Assembly: GCA_037127255.1 (NCBI GenBank)
Contig: JBANSL010000014.1
Coordinates: forward strand, 66,447,646-66,511,645
DNA length: 64,000 bases
DNA from: Persicaria tinctoria
Taxonomy: Eukaryota; Streptophyta; Magnoliopsida; Caryophyllales; Polygonaceae
Reading direction: 5' to 3'
The notes under the pieces are model-generated. The model was not told the origin of the DNA. It did no database searches and worked only from the letters and a program-made list of their open reading frames with translations. A program made the translations under genes and the position numbers. This document shows positions 19,430 to 30,439 of this stretch, one piece after another (position 1 is the stretch's first letter; the number at the start of each line of letters is the position of its first letter).

Positions 19430-19615
19430 AAAAATCATCCATATTTCACCCATCTCAATCGCTCACCCGATGGGTGGTGGGTAAAGTGGATATAGGTCAA
19501 GTGGATATATGAATGAAGGTCGGATGGGGTGATGGTCCACCCATGGTGATTGGTGGATCGGGTGAAATGAGGGTTCATCCACCCACCATCCGACCCATTG
19601 TCATTCCTAATGACA
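19430..19615. mobile_element. hAT-like non-autonomous remnant
   Basis: The right end read inward on the minus strand is TTAGGAATGACAATGGGTCGG, a typical plant hAT terminus. The interior is rich in inverted GGGTGG/CCACCC words (ATGGGTGGTGGG, CCACCCATGG, CATCCACCCACC). No TSD was identified. Confidence 0.35.
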
Positions 19616-19720
19616 CGTGGATAAAATAGATCAAGTCATTGTCTAACGTGACTTAAATATATTGGATCATTAATTGACATGTCAAAAAAAAATCAGGTCA
19701 AATTGAACCAGAAAACATGA

Positions 19721-20001
19721 TGTAAGGGTACCCATAGGAGGACATATTAGGAAGAATATGGAAATAGGGGAACTAGATGGGAATTAGGCAAGAAGTGTAA
19801 CCGGAAGATACAATTGCCTATAAAAGGCCCTTGTAACCCTTCTGGAGAAATCATATATCCAATATCAAATTGCAATTACTCCGTCTACCTTGGTCTATCC
19901 TCTCAGTCTCTCCTCTCTTATAAACTCTAATTCCTCATCCCTATTCATCTCCACTTCCCAGATTCAATCCAAAGTAGTCTCGATCAGGTGCAATCCTGAC
20001 A
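19721..20001 (+). repeat. 5' LTR of the gypsy-type element
   Basis: It starts TGTAAGGGTACCC and ends CAATCCTGACA. A TATA-like GCCTATAAAAGGCCC lies at about 19815. The following TTGGTATCTAGAGCC at 20004 is a primer-binding site of the initiator-Met tRNA type with an extra base. Compared with the 3' LTR, the first bases (TG versus TT) and the last (CA versus AA) have decayed in the 3' copy. Confidence 0.88.
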
Positions 20002-20087
20002 AATTGGTATCTAGAGCCAATCGATCCTCACTTCCGTAATACCAATTTCAGACGAAATTCCCAGATTTTTTTTACGAACATCATCAA

Positions 20088-21284
20088 TGACAGAAGGTAC
20101 ACGTTTGAAGACTCTCAAAGACTCGATCAGACAGATGAATATTTGCTTCGAGGCACAGATATAGAAGACCGATTTACAAACGCAAAAGACCGATTCGCCG
20201 CTAGAGTAGATTCAACAGCTGCTAATCAATTTCGGAAAGTAGAACGATGAGAAGCAACTATGGAACAGAAGAAACGAAGAACGATGGACATAGTTCGTCG
20301 AGAAGATGCGAGAGATACGGAAAAGGCTTGAGGCACTGACGCCCCGTTCTAACGAGACACTGTCAGGCTAGAACTCAACAGAATCGGCCGAGAATCGTGG
20401 GAGCAATGCGTTCACTAAAATCTTGGGATTGGGCAGTAAAGATCATGAAACTCGGAACCTTAGCGGCGAGAACAGGCATTCGAAGGGTGAATCGATCCAG
20501 ACCACACCAAGATCGGGCGATAACTCCATTTCTTGGTCTACGGATTCAAGAATTGGGGGTAATCGATTTCCTAAGTTGGACTTTCCGGCGTTTGACGGCA
20601 AGAAACCCCAGAGTTGGGCTCAGAAGTGCGAAAAGTACTTCAAGGTTTTCTCAATTGCAGACGACAGCAAGGTTGAAATCGTTTCTATGCATATGACATA
20701 TAGGACTGATGTTTGGTTGCAGGGATTCCTAATCCAGGATCCTACCGCCGAATGGAAGGATTTGGTTGACGTCGTGTGTCTCCAATTCGGGGAAAGACAG
20801 GGTATGGAGGTCGTGGAAGAGTTCAATAAGTTGAATCAAGAAGACGACCTAGAAACATACAACGAAAGGTTTGAGGAACTCCGAGCTTGTATGTTGTCGG
20901 ATAACCCCGCCCTGCCTGAAGCTTACTTTGTGTCTAGTTATATCAGTGGATTGAAGGAAGAAATCAAGTCTCTCGTTAAATTGGGGAGACCTGATTGTTT
21001 GGCCACGACGTTCGAGCTGTCGAGGTTGCACAACAATGCAGTCCAGGCTATTGTCAAGCTCAGCAAACCTCCATGGAGGAACAATTCGTTCAGTCCTACC
21101 CTGAATCATGCGAGTAGCATGACCTTAACAGGACCACGACCGCCGAGCAAGAGCCTCGGCGATCCATCTTCTCAAAGCGCTGGTATCCACGGAATGGAGT
21201 CTAGGAAGAGTCATGGGTTATGCTATAGGTGAGGTGACAAATATTTTGTAGGGCATAAATGCCACACATGCTTCCTTAAATTGT
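20088..21284 (+). pseudogene. Gypsy-type gag (capsid and broken zinc knuckle)
   Basis: The likely start is ATG 20088, but the first 330 nt contain stops and frame changes. From 20423 to 21229 a 269-codon frame is open and shows a retrotransposon gag capsid domain: FPKLDFPAFDGKKPQSWAQ, EKYFKVFSI, TAEWKDLVDVVCLQFG, EEFNKLNQ, ETYNERFEELR and YFVSSYISGLKEEIK. The zinc knuckle follows as CYR-stop-GDKYFVGHKC, so the second Cys codon has become TGA (21230-21232). The capsid region packages element RNA in virus-like particles. This copy is non-functional. Confidence 0.85.
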
Positions 21285-21934
21285 TTGTCTGTTGAGATAA
21301 GGGAGTGCACAAGAGACGATCCATTAGGCGGGGATGGCTGGTTTACTAATGAACAAGTAGTGACAGAGGATACGGGAGATGGCGAACCGGAGGCCTATGT
21401 TCATGCTCTAACGAGTTGTGAATTAGGGAATACTATCAGGATAAAGGCCGAGGTAAGAGGCAAGCTGATCACTGCATTGATCGATAGTGGGGCAACCCAT
21501 AGCTTCTTGGACCCCAAGATTGCTCATGAGGCAGGTTTTGACATCAAGGATGCAAGAGTAATGTTTGTACTTGTCATGAATGGGAATTTATGAAAAGTAA
21601 GCAAATTTGTACAGGATTTGAGTGGTCCATACAAGGGCACACCTTCATGTTTGATATCCGACTCCTCAAAATGGAAGGGTGTGATTTGGTACTTGGTGGT
21701 GATTGGATGAGGACATTCAAACAAATTATGTTGGATTATGAGAAGGTTCTCATCTCTTTCAAGCTAGATGGGAAAAAGGTGGAACTACAAGGCCTAACAG
21801 GGAACGCAACTCTACATATGAGGAAGGGATTAGGCCTGCAGACACTCCGCAAAAAAAGGGTACCTTTGATGAACAACCAGATCGCCGGATTGAGTGCAGT
21901 GGTGGCAGTAGAAGAAGGAGCAACACCGGGGTAA
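21285..21934 (+). pseudogene. Gypsy-type aspartic protease, frameshifted
   Basis: ALIDSGATHSFLDP near 21472-21515 is the catalytic DSG motif of a retropepsin. The frame stops at 21593 and the remainder continues in an overlapping frame from 21590 (FDIRLLKMEGCDLVLGGDWM), giving the second half of the protease fold, as in gypsy elements where protease is fused behind gag. A frame change at about 21590 breaks it. RT should follow but the sequence runs straight into non-coding DNA after 21934. Confidence 0.82.
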
Positions 21935-22256
21935 TTCAAGCATGCAAGGAAAAGAAAAGCTCCTAAATTGTCATCTAGGAAAGAAGGCAAGAGAGTAGTT
22001 CTGCAGGGGCGGTTTCCACTCCAGATTTGTTGATGGGGGTTGCACGAATCGGTTGAGCAAAGTGTGTTACTTTTGCTGTCATACTTTGGAACATACAGGG
22101 CAAAGGAGTTGCAGCATGCTTCTTATTTTGGAGCTCTAGCTCAATTTTTTTTTCCCTCTTATAAAGCTTGAGGTATTATAGCATGTCTCCTAGGGTAAGT
22201 GTGATTCAGTGTGTTCATTTTAAGCCTTGAGACAAGGCTTTCATAGGGAAAGGTAA
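21935..22256 (+). other. Gypsy internal remnant up to the 3' LTR
   Basis: There is no RT, RNase H or integrase. A purine-rich AGGGAAAGG at 22244-22252 directly before the LTR is the likely polypurine tract. Confidence 0.55.
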
Positions 22257-22357
22257 TTTAAGGGTACCCATAGGAGGACATATTACGAAGAATATGGAAA
22301 TAGGGGAGCTAGATGGGAATTAGGCAAGAAGTGTAACCGGAAGGTACAATTGCCTAT
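22257..22357 (+). repeat. 3' LTR of the gypsy-type element, left part
   Basis: TTTAAGGGTACCCATAGG matches the start of the 5' LTR. The LTR is cut at 22357 by LINE-C and resumes at 28756. Confidence 0.88.
22342..22357. repeat. LINE-C target-site duplication, left copy
   Basis: AGGTACAATTGCCTAT (16 bp) is repeated exactly at 28740-28755, on the other side of LINE-C. It is LTR sequence. Confidence 0.95.
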
Positions 22358-22369
22358 TTTTTTTTTTTT

Positions 22370-22404
22370 GATTAGGTAAGAATTCGGTTGGAAATCCTAA
22401 CCGA
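22370..22404 (-). promoter_or_regulatory. 3'-terminal stem-loop of LINE-C overlapping the ORF2 stop
   Basis: On the minus strand the outer stem is TCGGTT/AACCGA, there is a bulged A, and the inner stem is GGA/TCC or GG/CC. The spacer AATTCTTACCTAATC and poly(A) follow. The ORF2 stop TAG (22399-22397) lies in the stem-loop, as in LINE-B, although most stem bases differ. Confidence 0.65.
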
Positions 22405-25400
22405 TAGCATCCAAGCGGATGAGATCAAGAAGATCTGGGTATTGTTCCAGTGCCAACCCGTTAATAGGACGACCAAGGTGTGCAACCTTGTCAGCCGTCC
22501 TATTACCCTCACGGGGCACATAGGAATAGGAGATATCAAAAAAAGACCGCAGAATCTCTTTGACATCACCCAAAAGTAACTCAATTTCCCAAGGACAAAT
22601 CCCGTTGTTCTTTAAGTGATTCACTATGATTTGAGAGTCACTCTCAATTATTAACTTACTATAATTGTTGGATTTCGCACTCAGTACGCCTTCTCTTAGA
22701 GCAATTGTTTCAGCCATGATCGGACTTTGTTTTCCAATTTCTTTGCTCTCTATACTCACCATATTTTCCTATACTCAGCCGTCCTATTACCCTCACGGGG
22801 CACATAGGAATAGGAGATATCAAAAAAAGACCGCAGAATCCCTCTGACATCACCCAAAAGTAACTCAATTTCCCAAGGACAAATCCCGTTGTTCTTTAAG
22901 TGATTCACTATGGTTTGAGAGTCACTCTCAATTATTAACTTACTATAATTGTTGGATTTCGCACTCAGTACGCCTTCTCTTAGAGAAATTGTTTCAGCCA
23001 TGATCGGACTTTGTTTTCCAATTTCTTTGCTCCCTATACTCACCATATTTCCATCCGAATCCCGAATTATATAGCCAATAGTGGCGTCCCCTAAATTATT
23101 AACCGCACCGTCAAAATTGAGTTTCATATATCCTGGCTCCGGTTTTTTCCATTTTACATTCTTCCTACTCACCTTCCCCTTTTTACCCCCCTACCCTGCG
23201 CTACCCAATCTGCATCCTCTTGAACTTCCTTTTCTGCCTTTTCCCATCCTTCTTTGACAGATTTGACAAATGCGCTTATTTCTGAGTGTGTTGGTGTATC
23301 TGGTTCCCTAAAAATTTTCTTGTTTATAAAGAACCAAATGGACCACCACTTTATTGCCATTTCATCCTTTTCTTTATTTGTTAATACTTCTCCTAATTTC
23401 GTCATAATAGTACTGCCCTTACACTCTGAAGTATTGAGACTATTTATAATCCTAGAACAATTGCTAGTCTGTAAAAGACTATTTTGCACAAAGGGGCACT
23501 TTGCAAAGAGATGGACTTCATCCTCCCCATTCGTTCCGCAGAAACAACATTCATTGGGAATAGGCACCCCCCTTTTACTCAATCGGTCTCTAGTTGGTAG
23601 CCCATTCTGGCCTATTTTCCATAAGAAATTCTTAATCTTTGGTATTGTATTCACTTTCCATATCCAATTAGTCGGATCATCGCTGAACGACTCCTGATTA
23701 GTAAGGAATCTAACAGCGCTGGCTGTAGTGTACCAACCTTGCTTATCATATTTCCAATAAAGTCTATATGCCATTCTATGGATGGGAAGATGTATACTAG
23801 AGATTCTATCAGCCCACTCCTTTCCAACAACATTGCACAACTTGACCCTATTCCAACCGCCAATATGTAGAAATTCACTCACCCGGGCCTCTTTGTTTTC
23901 AATAGGAATGTTGTTATTAATACACTCTGCCAGGGGCTTCTGCGAAATCCAGGAATCCGTCCAGAATTTTACCGTTTCTCCATCCCCAATAGCCCAAACT
24001 AAACCTTCTTTGAATTTGTTAATTAACCTTGCAGCATGACTCCATTGCCAAGAGGAGTTCCTCGGCTTTACGTAATTTAGCACATCCGACTGTTTTAAAT
24101 ACTTATATCTAATAATTTGAACCCATATGTTATCCGGATCTGCTAAAGTTTTCCATAACAATTTCATCTATAGCGCCTCATTAACTATGCGCGATCTCCT
24201 AATATTTTGACCCCCCTTACTTTTTGGCCTACATATCTTATCCCAACCAATTAGAGGTTTATACTGAAGATCTTTATTCCAGAAGAAATTTCGATTAATA
24301 CGACCGAGTTCATCATGGATAGAAACTGGGAGCATAAAACTTTGCATAGCATATAGAGGTTTTGAGGACAGATTTGAATTAATGAGAATTGATCTTCCCT
24401 GTTGAGACAGAGAGTTGGCTTTCCACTTGGACATCTGTTGTCTTGTTTTAGTAATTATCTCTTCAAAAGTATGTTTATTTACTCTCCCGTTGATTATTGG
24501 GCAACCTAGATATTTTTCCATTACTCTTGTGTGTGGCATCTGAAGCGAGCCTTCAAGCAGTTGGACTCTCAGCCCAGGAACACCCCTTGTAGTTTGGAAC
24601 GAGGATTTATGATAGTTAACTTTTTGGCCCGATACCCTACAGTATTCCTCGATTACAGATTTAACATTTTGGGTAGCCTCCAGAGTAGCTTTGGCGAAAA
24701 TAATCGTGTCATCGGCAAATGCTAGGAAAGGGATTTTCGGACCATCACGGCCAAAGGTGAAACCAATTTTACTCGACTGGTCAATAGATTCCTTTTGGAG
24801 ATTTCTTGCAAGAACTTCTGCTCCAAGAATAAATAAGAATGGTGAGATAGGATCACCGGCCTTGTCGAATACCTCTTGTTGGGAAAAATAGGTTCGTTGG
24901 CGAACTATTCACTAGAACCGAAAAGGAAACTGTTGTTATGCATTCTTTAACCCAACTAACAAATCTTTGATGAAATCCAAACCTCTTTAGAATTTCCAGA
25001 ATAAAATCCCAATTGAGTCTGTCATAGGCTTTTTCCATGTCAAGTTTAATCGCCATCCACCCCTCCTTACCCTTACGCGTTTTAAACGAGTGGAAAATCT
25101 CATGTGCAATTAAAACATTATCTTGAATTGCTCTGTCCGCAACAAAGGCTCCTTGTAGAGGATGAACTAACCTACCCATTACTTTCTTCAACCGCTCCGT
25201 AAGGATTTTTGATATTATTTTGTATATTGTAGAACACAAGCTGATTGGCCTGTAGTTGTTAGTTGAAGATGGATTATCCACTTTTGGAAGTAGAGTTATG
25301 AATGTGTGATTAATTTGGCGTAGGAGTTTCCCAGAGTGGAAAAATCCTTTAACCGCTCTGATCACCGCAGGACCAACAATATCCCAAAAGGTTTTATAAA

Positions 25401-26808
25401 ATTCCGCCGAGAAACCATCTGGCCCCGGAGATTTATTTCGTCCTAGACTAAATACCGCATTTTTTATTTCGCTATTTTGAACTGGTTTAATTAACATCTC
25501 ATTTTCCTCTTCTGTAATTTCCTGCCTGATTGGGACCAGAGCATTTTCCCAATCAGCACTGATTAGACTATCCTGCTTGAATTGTTTTTCAAAATCAGAT
25601 TGAATTTCCTTCTTGATGTTGTCCTCCCCCAAGATAAGGGTTTCTTCTGCAGACGTAATGTTCCGTATAACCTTTCTATTCCGTCTTCCCATGGCAATTT
25701 TATGGAAGTACCTAGAATTGGTATCGGCTAGTTTTATATGTTTTGATTTTACTCTCTGATTCCAGAAAGTTTTGTGAAACTTTATGAGCGAGTCTTTTTT
25801 CCGGATTAATCTGTTCTGTTTGTCGGCTATAGACAAATCATCTAAATTACTTACATCTGCTTGAATATTTCTTAGTCGTTCCTCAATATCTTCCAGCTGT
25901 CGAAAAATATTACCAAAAGACTTTTTATTCCATTCTTTAATTTTTCCTTTAAGAATTTTAGTTTTAAAGGCCAGCTGGTACATAGCAGAACCTGGACAGT
26001 TTGCCCTCCATGCTTGTTTCACTATTATTCTCAGATCTTTTCTTTTAAGCCATATATTCTCAAACTTAAATGTTGCAGCATGAGTAGACTAATCCTCAAC
26101 CAAAGACAGCGTTATAGGACAGTGATCAGAAGATGAGAATGCAAAGTTAGTTAAATGTATATTAGGAAACATGGTTATGATTTCATGTTGAACTAATGCC
26201 CTATCAAGACGTTCGTAAATATTATCTGGACCAGTTTTCTTCTTTCTCCATTTAAACCTATTTCCGGAAAATGGTATCTCAATCATCTCACATCAATCTT
26301 TAACCTCATTCAATCTAATCAATCTAGATAGGGAAACATCTGCTCCTCCTTTTTTATCATCTTGTGAACCAATATCATTAAGGTCTCCTATAATTATAGA
26401 TGGGATTGTAAAAGCGGAAATTAACACTTTTATTTCTTCCCAAAAGTTTGTTTTATCTCGCTCCTGAGCAGGAGCATATACAAACAAAATATGACATTCA
26501 ACATTCATATTTGCATTATTATAGATTGCACTTATGAAATGGTTACTATACTGCTTAATTGAAAGTGTTTCATGGGTCATGAAATGGGGTTTCCACAACA
26601 ATCCAATTCCACCAGATTTTCCTACAACAGGTACCCAGATAGCTTCATCAAACCCGGCAGCACGCCATGATTTTTCGTCCGGGATTTTGTCCGTCTTTGT
26701 TTCCATAACCGTCATTATATTAACTCTATTGATGCTACAGAAAGTTCCAAGTTCTACCCAGAAATTTGGTCTTCCAATTCCCCTTACAGTCCAAGAGCCT
26801 ATTTTCAT
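22397..26808 (-). pseudogene. LINE-C ORF2: endonuclease, RT, zf-RVT, RNase H
   Basis: The start ATG is at 26808 and overlaps the ORF-X stop as ATGA. The endonuclease covers 26808-26089: IGSWTVRG, METKTD, FVYAPAQ, IIGDLND, RLDRAL and SSDHCPI, with a stop at 26293. The linker and RT follow from 26022 (NKSPGPDGFSAEFYK, PLQGAFVADRAIQDN, GIRQG). A frameshift near 24868 puts the FADDTIIF box (about 24695-24724) in another frame. From 24539 the thumb region continues to a TAG at 24170, then zf-RVT (CCFCG...EVHLFAKC) to 23169, then RNase H (LNFDGAV, DSQTIVNHL, VPREGNRTAD). It is a multiply broken copy, closely related to LINE-B. Confidence 0.88.
22491..23058 (-). repeat. 284-bp tandem duplication in the LINE-C RNase H region
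   Basis: The block starting TCAGCCGTCCTATTACCC occurs at 22491 and 22775 with only scattered differences (for example ATCTCTTT versus ATCCCTCT). The result is two partial RNase H domains in a row. The junction lies within a short CCTATACTCA repeat. Confidence 0.88.
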
Positions 26809-27593
26809 TTCCACCCAATTATATCACTTCCCCTAATGACTTTGATCAACCCATTTCTCATGAATTGAGTATATACAACATTTGTGGATACAAAGTTGAA
26901 CAAATTTCCGCTAACTGATCTCCTACTGATATTAATTTGGTAATAGCTAATTACCCTACCCTCTTTGTTAGTCATAAGAGCCGAGCCCTCCTCATTTCTT
27001 TTTGGTCGCCATTGTTCCCAACTTCCTAATCTACTCTTGTTTACTGACCTATACTTGATTTTGTTTTCTTGTTTCTCACAGCATTTACCAAGAACTAAGT
27101 TCATCTCCCTCCTAGCTGTAAGTAATCCCATACTAACCGAATGGAAGTCAGTGCAGTATTCCCTTACAAGACTCGACATAGTTACCTCAAACTGTTGGCT
27201 ATAACCGATACTTCTTGTGCTAATGAATGAAACATGAACGACTTTAGCAACACATGAGTAGTAGACAACTAATATTTCATAATAGACGCAGCTATAGCTG
27301 CTCACAAACACACAATCGACCCAGTACTTAATTACAAACTTCATGAGGCCATAGACAACTTGCCTCTTACCTACCCTTTTGAAGCTACTGCAAACTGCAC
27401 TTATTTTAACCCATAACGGGGCAACAGAGTAAGTAACATACACACATAATCCTTCTGAAACAAAACAGTTTACTTGACACTGATAACAAAGATTTGCAGA
27501 CCTACTTAGACTCTTACATAGAAGCTGTTGAAAAATATTATCATTCATCAATTTTCCGGAATGAGGGATATCCTGCCATACTTGCCTCCACAT
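26805..27593 (-). CDS. LINE-C inter-ORF open frame (ORF-X, 262 codons)
   Basis: A true ATG at 27593 opens a frame 46 nt after the ORF1 stop. It runs without interruption to a TGA that overlaps the ORF2 ATG (ATGA, 26808-26805). The predicted protein is Cys-rich near the N-terminus (NLCYQCQVNC) and hydrophobic in the middle (WVDCVFVSSYSCVYYEILVVYYSC), and basic towards the C-terminus. I recognise no domain and see no clear sequence similarity to ORF-X of LINE-A. It is intact although ORF1 and ORF2 of the same copy carry stops and frameshifts. It may be coding, or a spacer open by chance. Confidence 0.4.
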   Translation of the reverse strand: MWRQVWQDIPHSGKLMNDNIFQQLLCKSLSRSANLCYQCQVNCFVSEGLCVYVTYSVAPLWVKISAVCSSFKRVGKRQVVYGLMKFVIKYWVDCVFVSSYSCVYYEILVVYYSCVAKVVHVSFISTRSIGYSQQFEVTMSSLVREYCTDFHSVSMGLLTARREMNLVLGKCCEKQENKIKYRSVNKSRLGSWEQWRPKRNEEGSALMTNKEGRVISYYQINISRRSVSGNLFNFVSTNVVYTQFMRNGLIKVIRGSDIIGWK

Positions 27594-27639
27594 TTTCCAC
27601 CCCTAGAGAAAACGCGAAGATAGCACCCATCGTGGTTGA

Positions 27640-28739
27640 CTACACATTCTTACCCCTCTTGAAACTTCCACCCATCAGTTTTGAACTCACAGTTTCTCCA
27701 TCCTCAACCCCGAGTTTACGTTTGCCCGACTCGGACTTAGCCGATCCTTCGACCCCAAGCTGCTCAAACCTCAAGGTCACCGAAGGCGACCCCAAAGGAG
27801 CAACAAGGGGGTCCAAGCAATCAGCATTAGAGAACACATGCTTACACAGATTCGGCAAAAGAAATTCAGACGAGGCAGGGATGTCTCGAAGCATTTTATC
27901 GAAATCAGCTTGAGTGAAATCAGCAGGGAAGCCAGAGAAATCCATAGAGTTTTCAAAACAAACCTCTTCATCAAGATACTCACCTTGAAGGAAATCCTCA
28001 TCGTCGACACCGTCATACTCGGGGTCTTGGAAGACAGCTTCGATGAGTTCGTGATTAACATCACCTGGGATTTCCACAAGACGGGCCTCATCAACCATGT
28101 TAGCAGGAGCATAGCAGTATAGCACTCAACCTCAATTTCCTCCACTTCCGACTCGTTATCAAGTATTTCCACTATCATCGGCTCGTCCATGACAGCCTCA
28201 ACCACAACATCATTATTTTCAAGAGTTCCTGCGCCATCACCATCTTTCTCATAATTTTCATCTCCAGCAGAAGCTTTGTCAACCACAATTGCAGTGGTGG
28301 TGGATTCCTCACCAGTTTGCCCCGACGACTCAGAAGCCGATGAACCCGAGCCAACATTGACACTGATGCCAAAGCTTTTCCATAATTCTGCTTTAGAGTG
28401 GCCGAAAGATGGGGGAGGAAGAGGACGAGATTTTTTAGGAGCTACCTTTTCCCACTTTCCACCATCATCAGAAGGGCCACTTCCACCAGGAGCGGCATCG
28501 ACAACCTCAGGTTTCTCCCCCATAATGCCCACTGGAGGATTGCTACACACTCGACGCTTAGGACAGTTCTCGAATGAATGATCAGCCATACCACATCAAC
28601 CGCATCCCTCAGGAAAATCCTCAAACCAGAGTGGGAAAGCTTCAAATTCACCTTTCTCATTAGGCACAAACATTGTCTTGCCCGGAATCTTCTTCAGGTC
28701 CGTCTTGATACAAATCCGAGGATAGCGAGGTCCGTCTTC
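27640..28739 (-). pseudogene. LINE-C ORF1, 5'-truncated
   Basis: This is the C-terminal part of an L1 ORF1. It begins inside the DUF4283-like domain (YPRICIKTDLKKIPG) and continues to a zinc knuckle in which one position is a stop: CG-stop-CGMADHSFENC (near 28600). An acidic low-complexity region follows (NESEVEEIEVE), with a frameshift near 28125. A second acidic block and a basic end (KRGKNV) close it at 27640. RNA binding in the LINE ribonucleoprotein is the known family role. Confidence 0.8.
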
Positions 28740-28755
28740 AGGTACAATTGCCTAT
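28740..28755. repeat. LINE-C target-site duplication, right copy
   Basis: This is an exact copy of 22342-22357. Confidence 0.95.
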
Positions 28756-28931
28756 AAAAGGCCCTTGCAACCCTTTTGGAGAAAGCATCCAATATCAAAT
28801 TGCAATTACTCCTTCTACCTTGGTCTATCCTCTCAATCTCTCCTCTCTTCTAAACTCTGATTCCTCATCTCCATTCATCTTCACTTCCCAGATTCAATCC
28901 AAATTAGTCTCGATCAGGTGCAATCCTGAAA
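28756..28931 (+). repeat. 3' LTR of the gypsy-type element, right part
   Basis: It continues the LTR from AAAAGGCCCTTG to CAATCCTGAAA, aligning with 19826-20001 apart from scattered substitutions. Confidence 0.88.
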
Positions 28932-29350
28932 AACGAATTGAAACAAATGAGACTTTATATCTCGACTTTAGTATATTATATAGATGATAGATTAATATGT
29001 CACACTGAATGTATACTTAATTATTTTAGTTATAATATATTTCACATTATAAAAAAATTATATTTATACTTTATATACTTATATTAACATATTTATAAAC
29101 TTTTATTGTGAAAAATTGTACTTAAAAGAATATTGATAATAAAAAATGAATATTTTAGAAAATAATTTTGAATTTTTTTATAAAAAAGTAATTTTTTGTA
29201 ATAAAAATTTATAAATGTGTTAATATAAATACAGAAAATATAAAATTATATTTTTTTTATAACTTTTTATAATATAAAATATATCAGTTGCTTCAATCTA
29301 AAACATAAATTTATAAAAAAAAAATTATAACTTTTCATAAGTAATTTTTT
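28932..29350. other. Very AT-rich non-coding
   Basis: Long A and T runs with loose inverted AT-rich blocks suggest an old MITE. No gene is seen. Confidence 0.4.
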
Positions 29351-30180
29351 TGTTGATTTGAGTCTCTTGTTCCTAAATATGCAATCGTTTGGTCTGATTT
29401 GTGCAAATCCATCCCTCTTTCTTCCCTCTGGGTCGTTTGTTCGTGTAACTTTCATTCCGATATGCTCAAAATCGATGGCCTACCCTTCTCCCTTTGATGG
29501 TGGTGATGTGAGGCATGGTCCTCTTTTCTCACCTCCGACAATGTCGGGCGACGGCGTCCCCGTACCGAGTGGTTTTGTCCTGGACCGTGTTACCCATCAA
29601 CAGACACTCGTCTTCTTGGAAGGTCGTGGTGCTACTTCCCTCTACTTGGGTTGCTCGGAGCAGTCGCCGGCTTTCACTGTTGGCCTCTCCAACTGTCCTC
29701 GACGACTCTACCTTTTTGTCGGCCCTCCTTGAATTGGATGAATTACGTTTGTCATGGTTTCCTTCGGTGGGTGTATGTTTGGCCCAAAAACTTGTGCTTT
29801 GGGGGTTAAATCAAACCCCGAAAGAGATTAATCAAATTCCCGATGCCATAAAATGTTGAAACCAAATCCCGAAAGGACTTGATCAAAATTTCGATGTGGT
29901 TTTCAAGTGCGTCTTACTAGGGTGTGTGCTTCTTGACTATGTTTTTGGCTGGTCTTGGTGATCCTCTTCTTAGTTTGGGCTCTGGCTAGCTTTAGGAGTC
30001 GGGTTTGGCTAGGGTCGATCGAGACAGTGTGTATCGAGGCGACTCCGTGATTCGAAAATTTCCTTGGAAGATCCTCTTTCACTGCCCACAGGGACTCCTA
30101 ATGTACCGTTGACCAGCGGTGCCACTGTTCGGTGGCACTTGGCTTCGGTTCAGTGTGTTAGGAATAGGTTCGTTTGGTCG
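29351..30180 (+). other. GC-richer unassigned block
   Basis: The composition rises, and an open frame of 124 codons at 29358-29732 is present. I recognise no family. A motif of about 50 bp (AAACCCCGAAAGAGATTAATC, then AAATCCCGAAAGGACTTGATC) is imperfectly duplicated at about 29812-29900. It could be captured gene sequence or retroelement leader. Confidence 0.25.
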
Positions 30181-30383
30181 TCCGAATTAGTATGCTTACT
30201 ATTGTTTGTTTTACACATTTTTTTTTCTTTATATATTTGACGGTTTACTCTTTTAATTTTGTGAACCTAAGCCAAATTTATCTAACACTCAAATGTTTTT
30301 CAAATATAAAAATAAAATAAATAAAATAAAATATATATGAAATAATTAAGTGGGACATTGTTATTACCGATCCTATCTCCATC

Positions 30384-30395
30384 TATATATATATA
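30384..30395 (+). promoter_or_regulatory. TATA box of the strictosidine-synthase-like gene
   Basis: TATATATATATA lies 45-56 nt upstream of the start codon, leaving a short 5' UTR of perhaps 20-30 nt if transcription starts about 30 nt downstream. Confidence 0.55.
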
Positions 30396-30439
30396 CGTAC
30401 GATATTTTTCCTTCCTACAAACCTCTCCACTCTACAGCC

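Larger units (their letters stand above)
22358..28739 (-). mobile_element. LINE-C, L1-type retrotransposon nested in the gypsy 3' LTR
   Basis: The 16-bp TSD and an oligo-T start (22358-22369, the poly(A) tail of the minus strand) define it. It is 5'-truncated within ORF1 at 28739. Gene order on the minus strand is ORF1 remnant, ORF-X, ORF2 (endonuclease, RT, zf-RVT, duplicated RNase H), then the 3' hairpin. Because it lies inside an LTR of an already deleted gypsy element, it is the younger of the two. Confidence 0.93.
19721..28931 (+). mobile_element. Gypsy-type LTR element reduced to gag-protease, split by LINE-C
   Basis: The 5' LTR is 19721-20001 and the 3' LTR is 22257-22357 plus 28756-28931. 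The internal part holds gag and an aspartic protease but no RT, RNase H or integrase. This is the organisation called TR-GAG or large-deletion derivative. The 6.38-kb LINE-C inserted in the 3' LTR after this element was in place. No 5-bp TSD could be matched. Confidence 0.85.

Noticed and set aside
30350..30439. Upstream extension of the SSL exon 1 frame
   Set aside because: It spans the TATA box and begins at a non-ATG or weak start; the ATG at 30440 gives a proper signal-anchor N-terminus.
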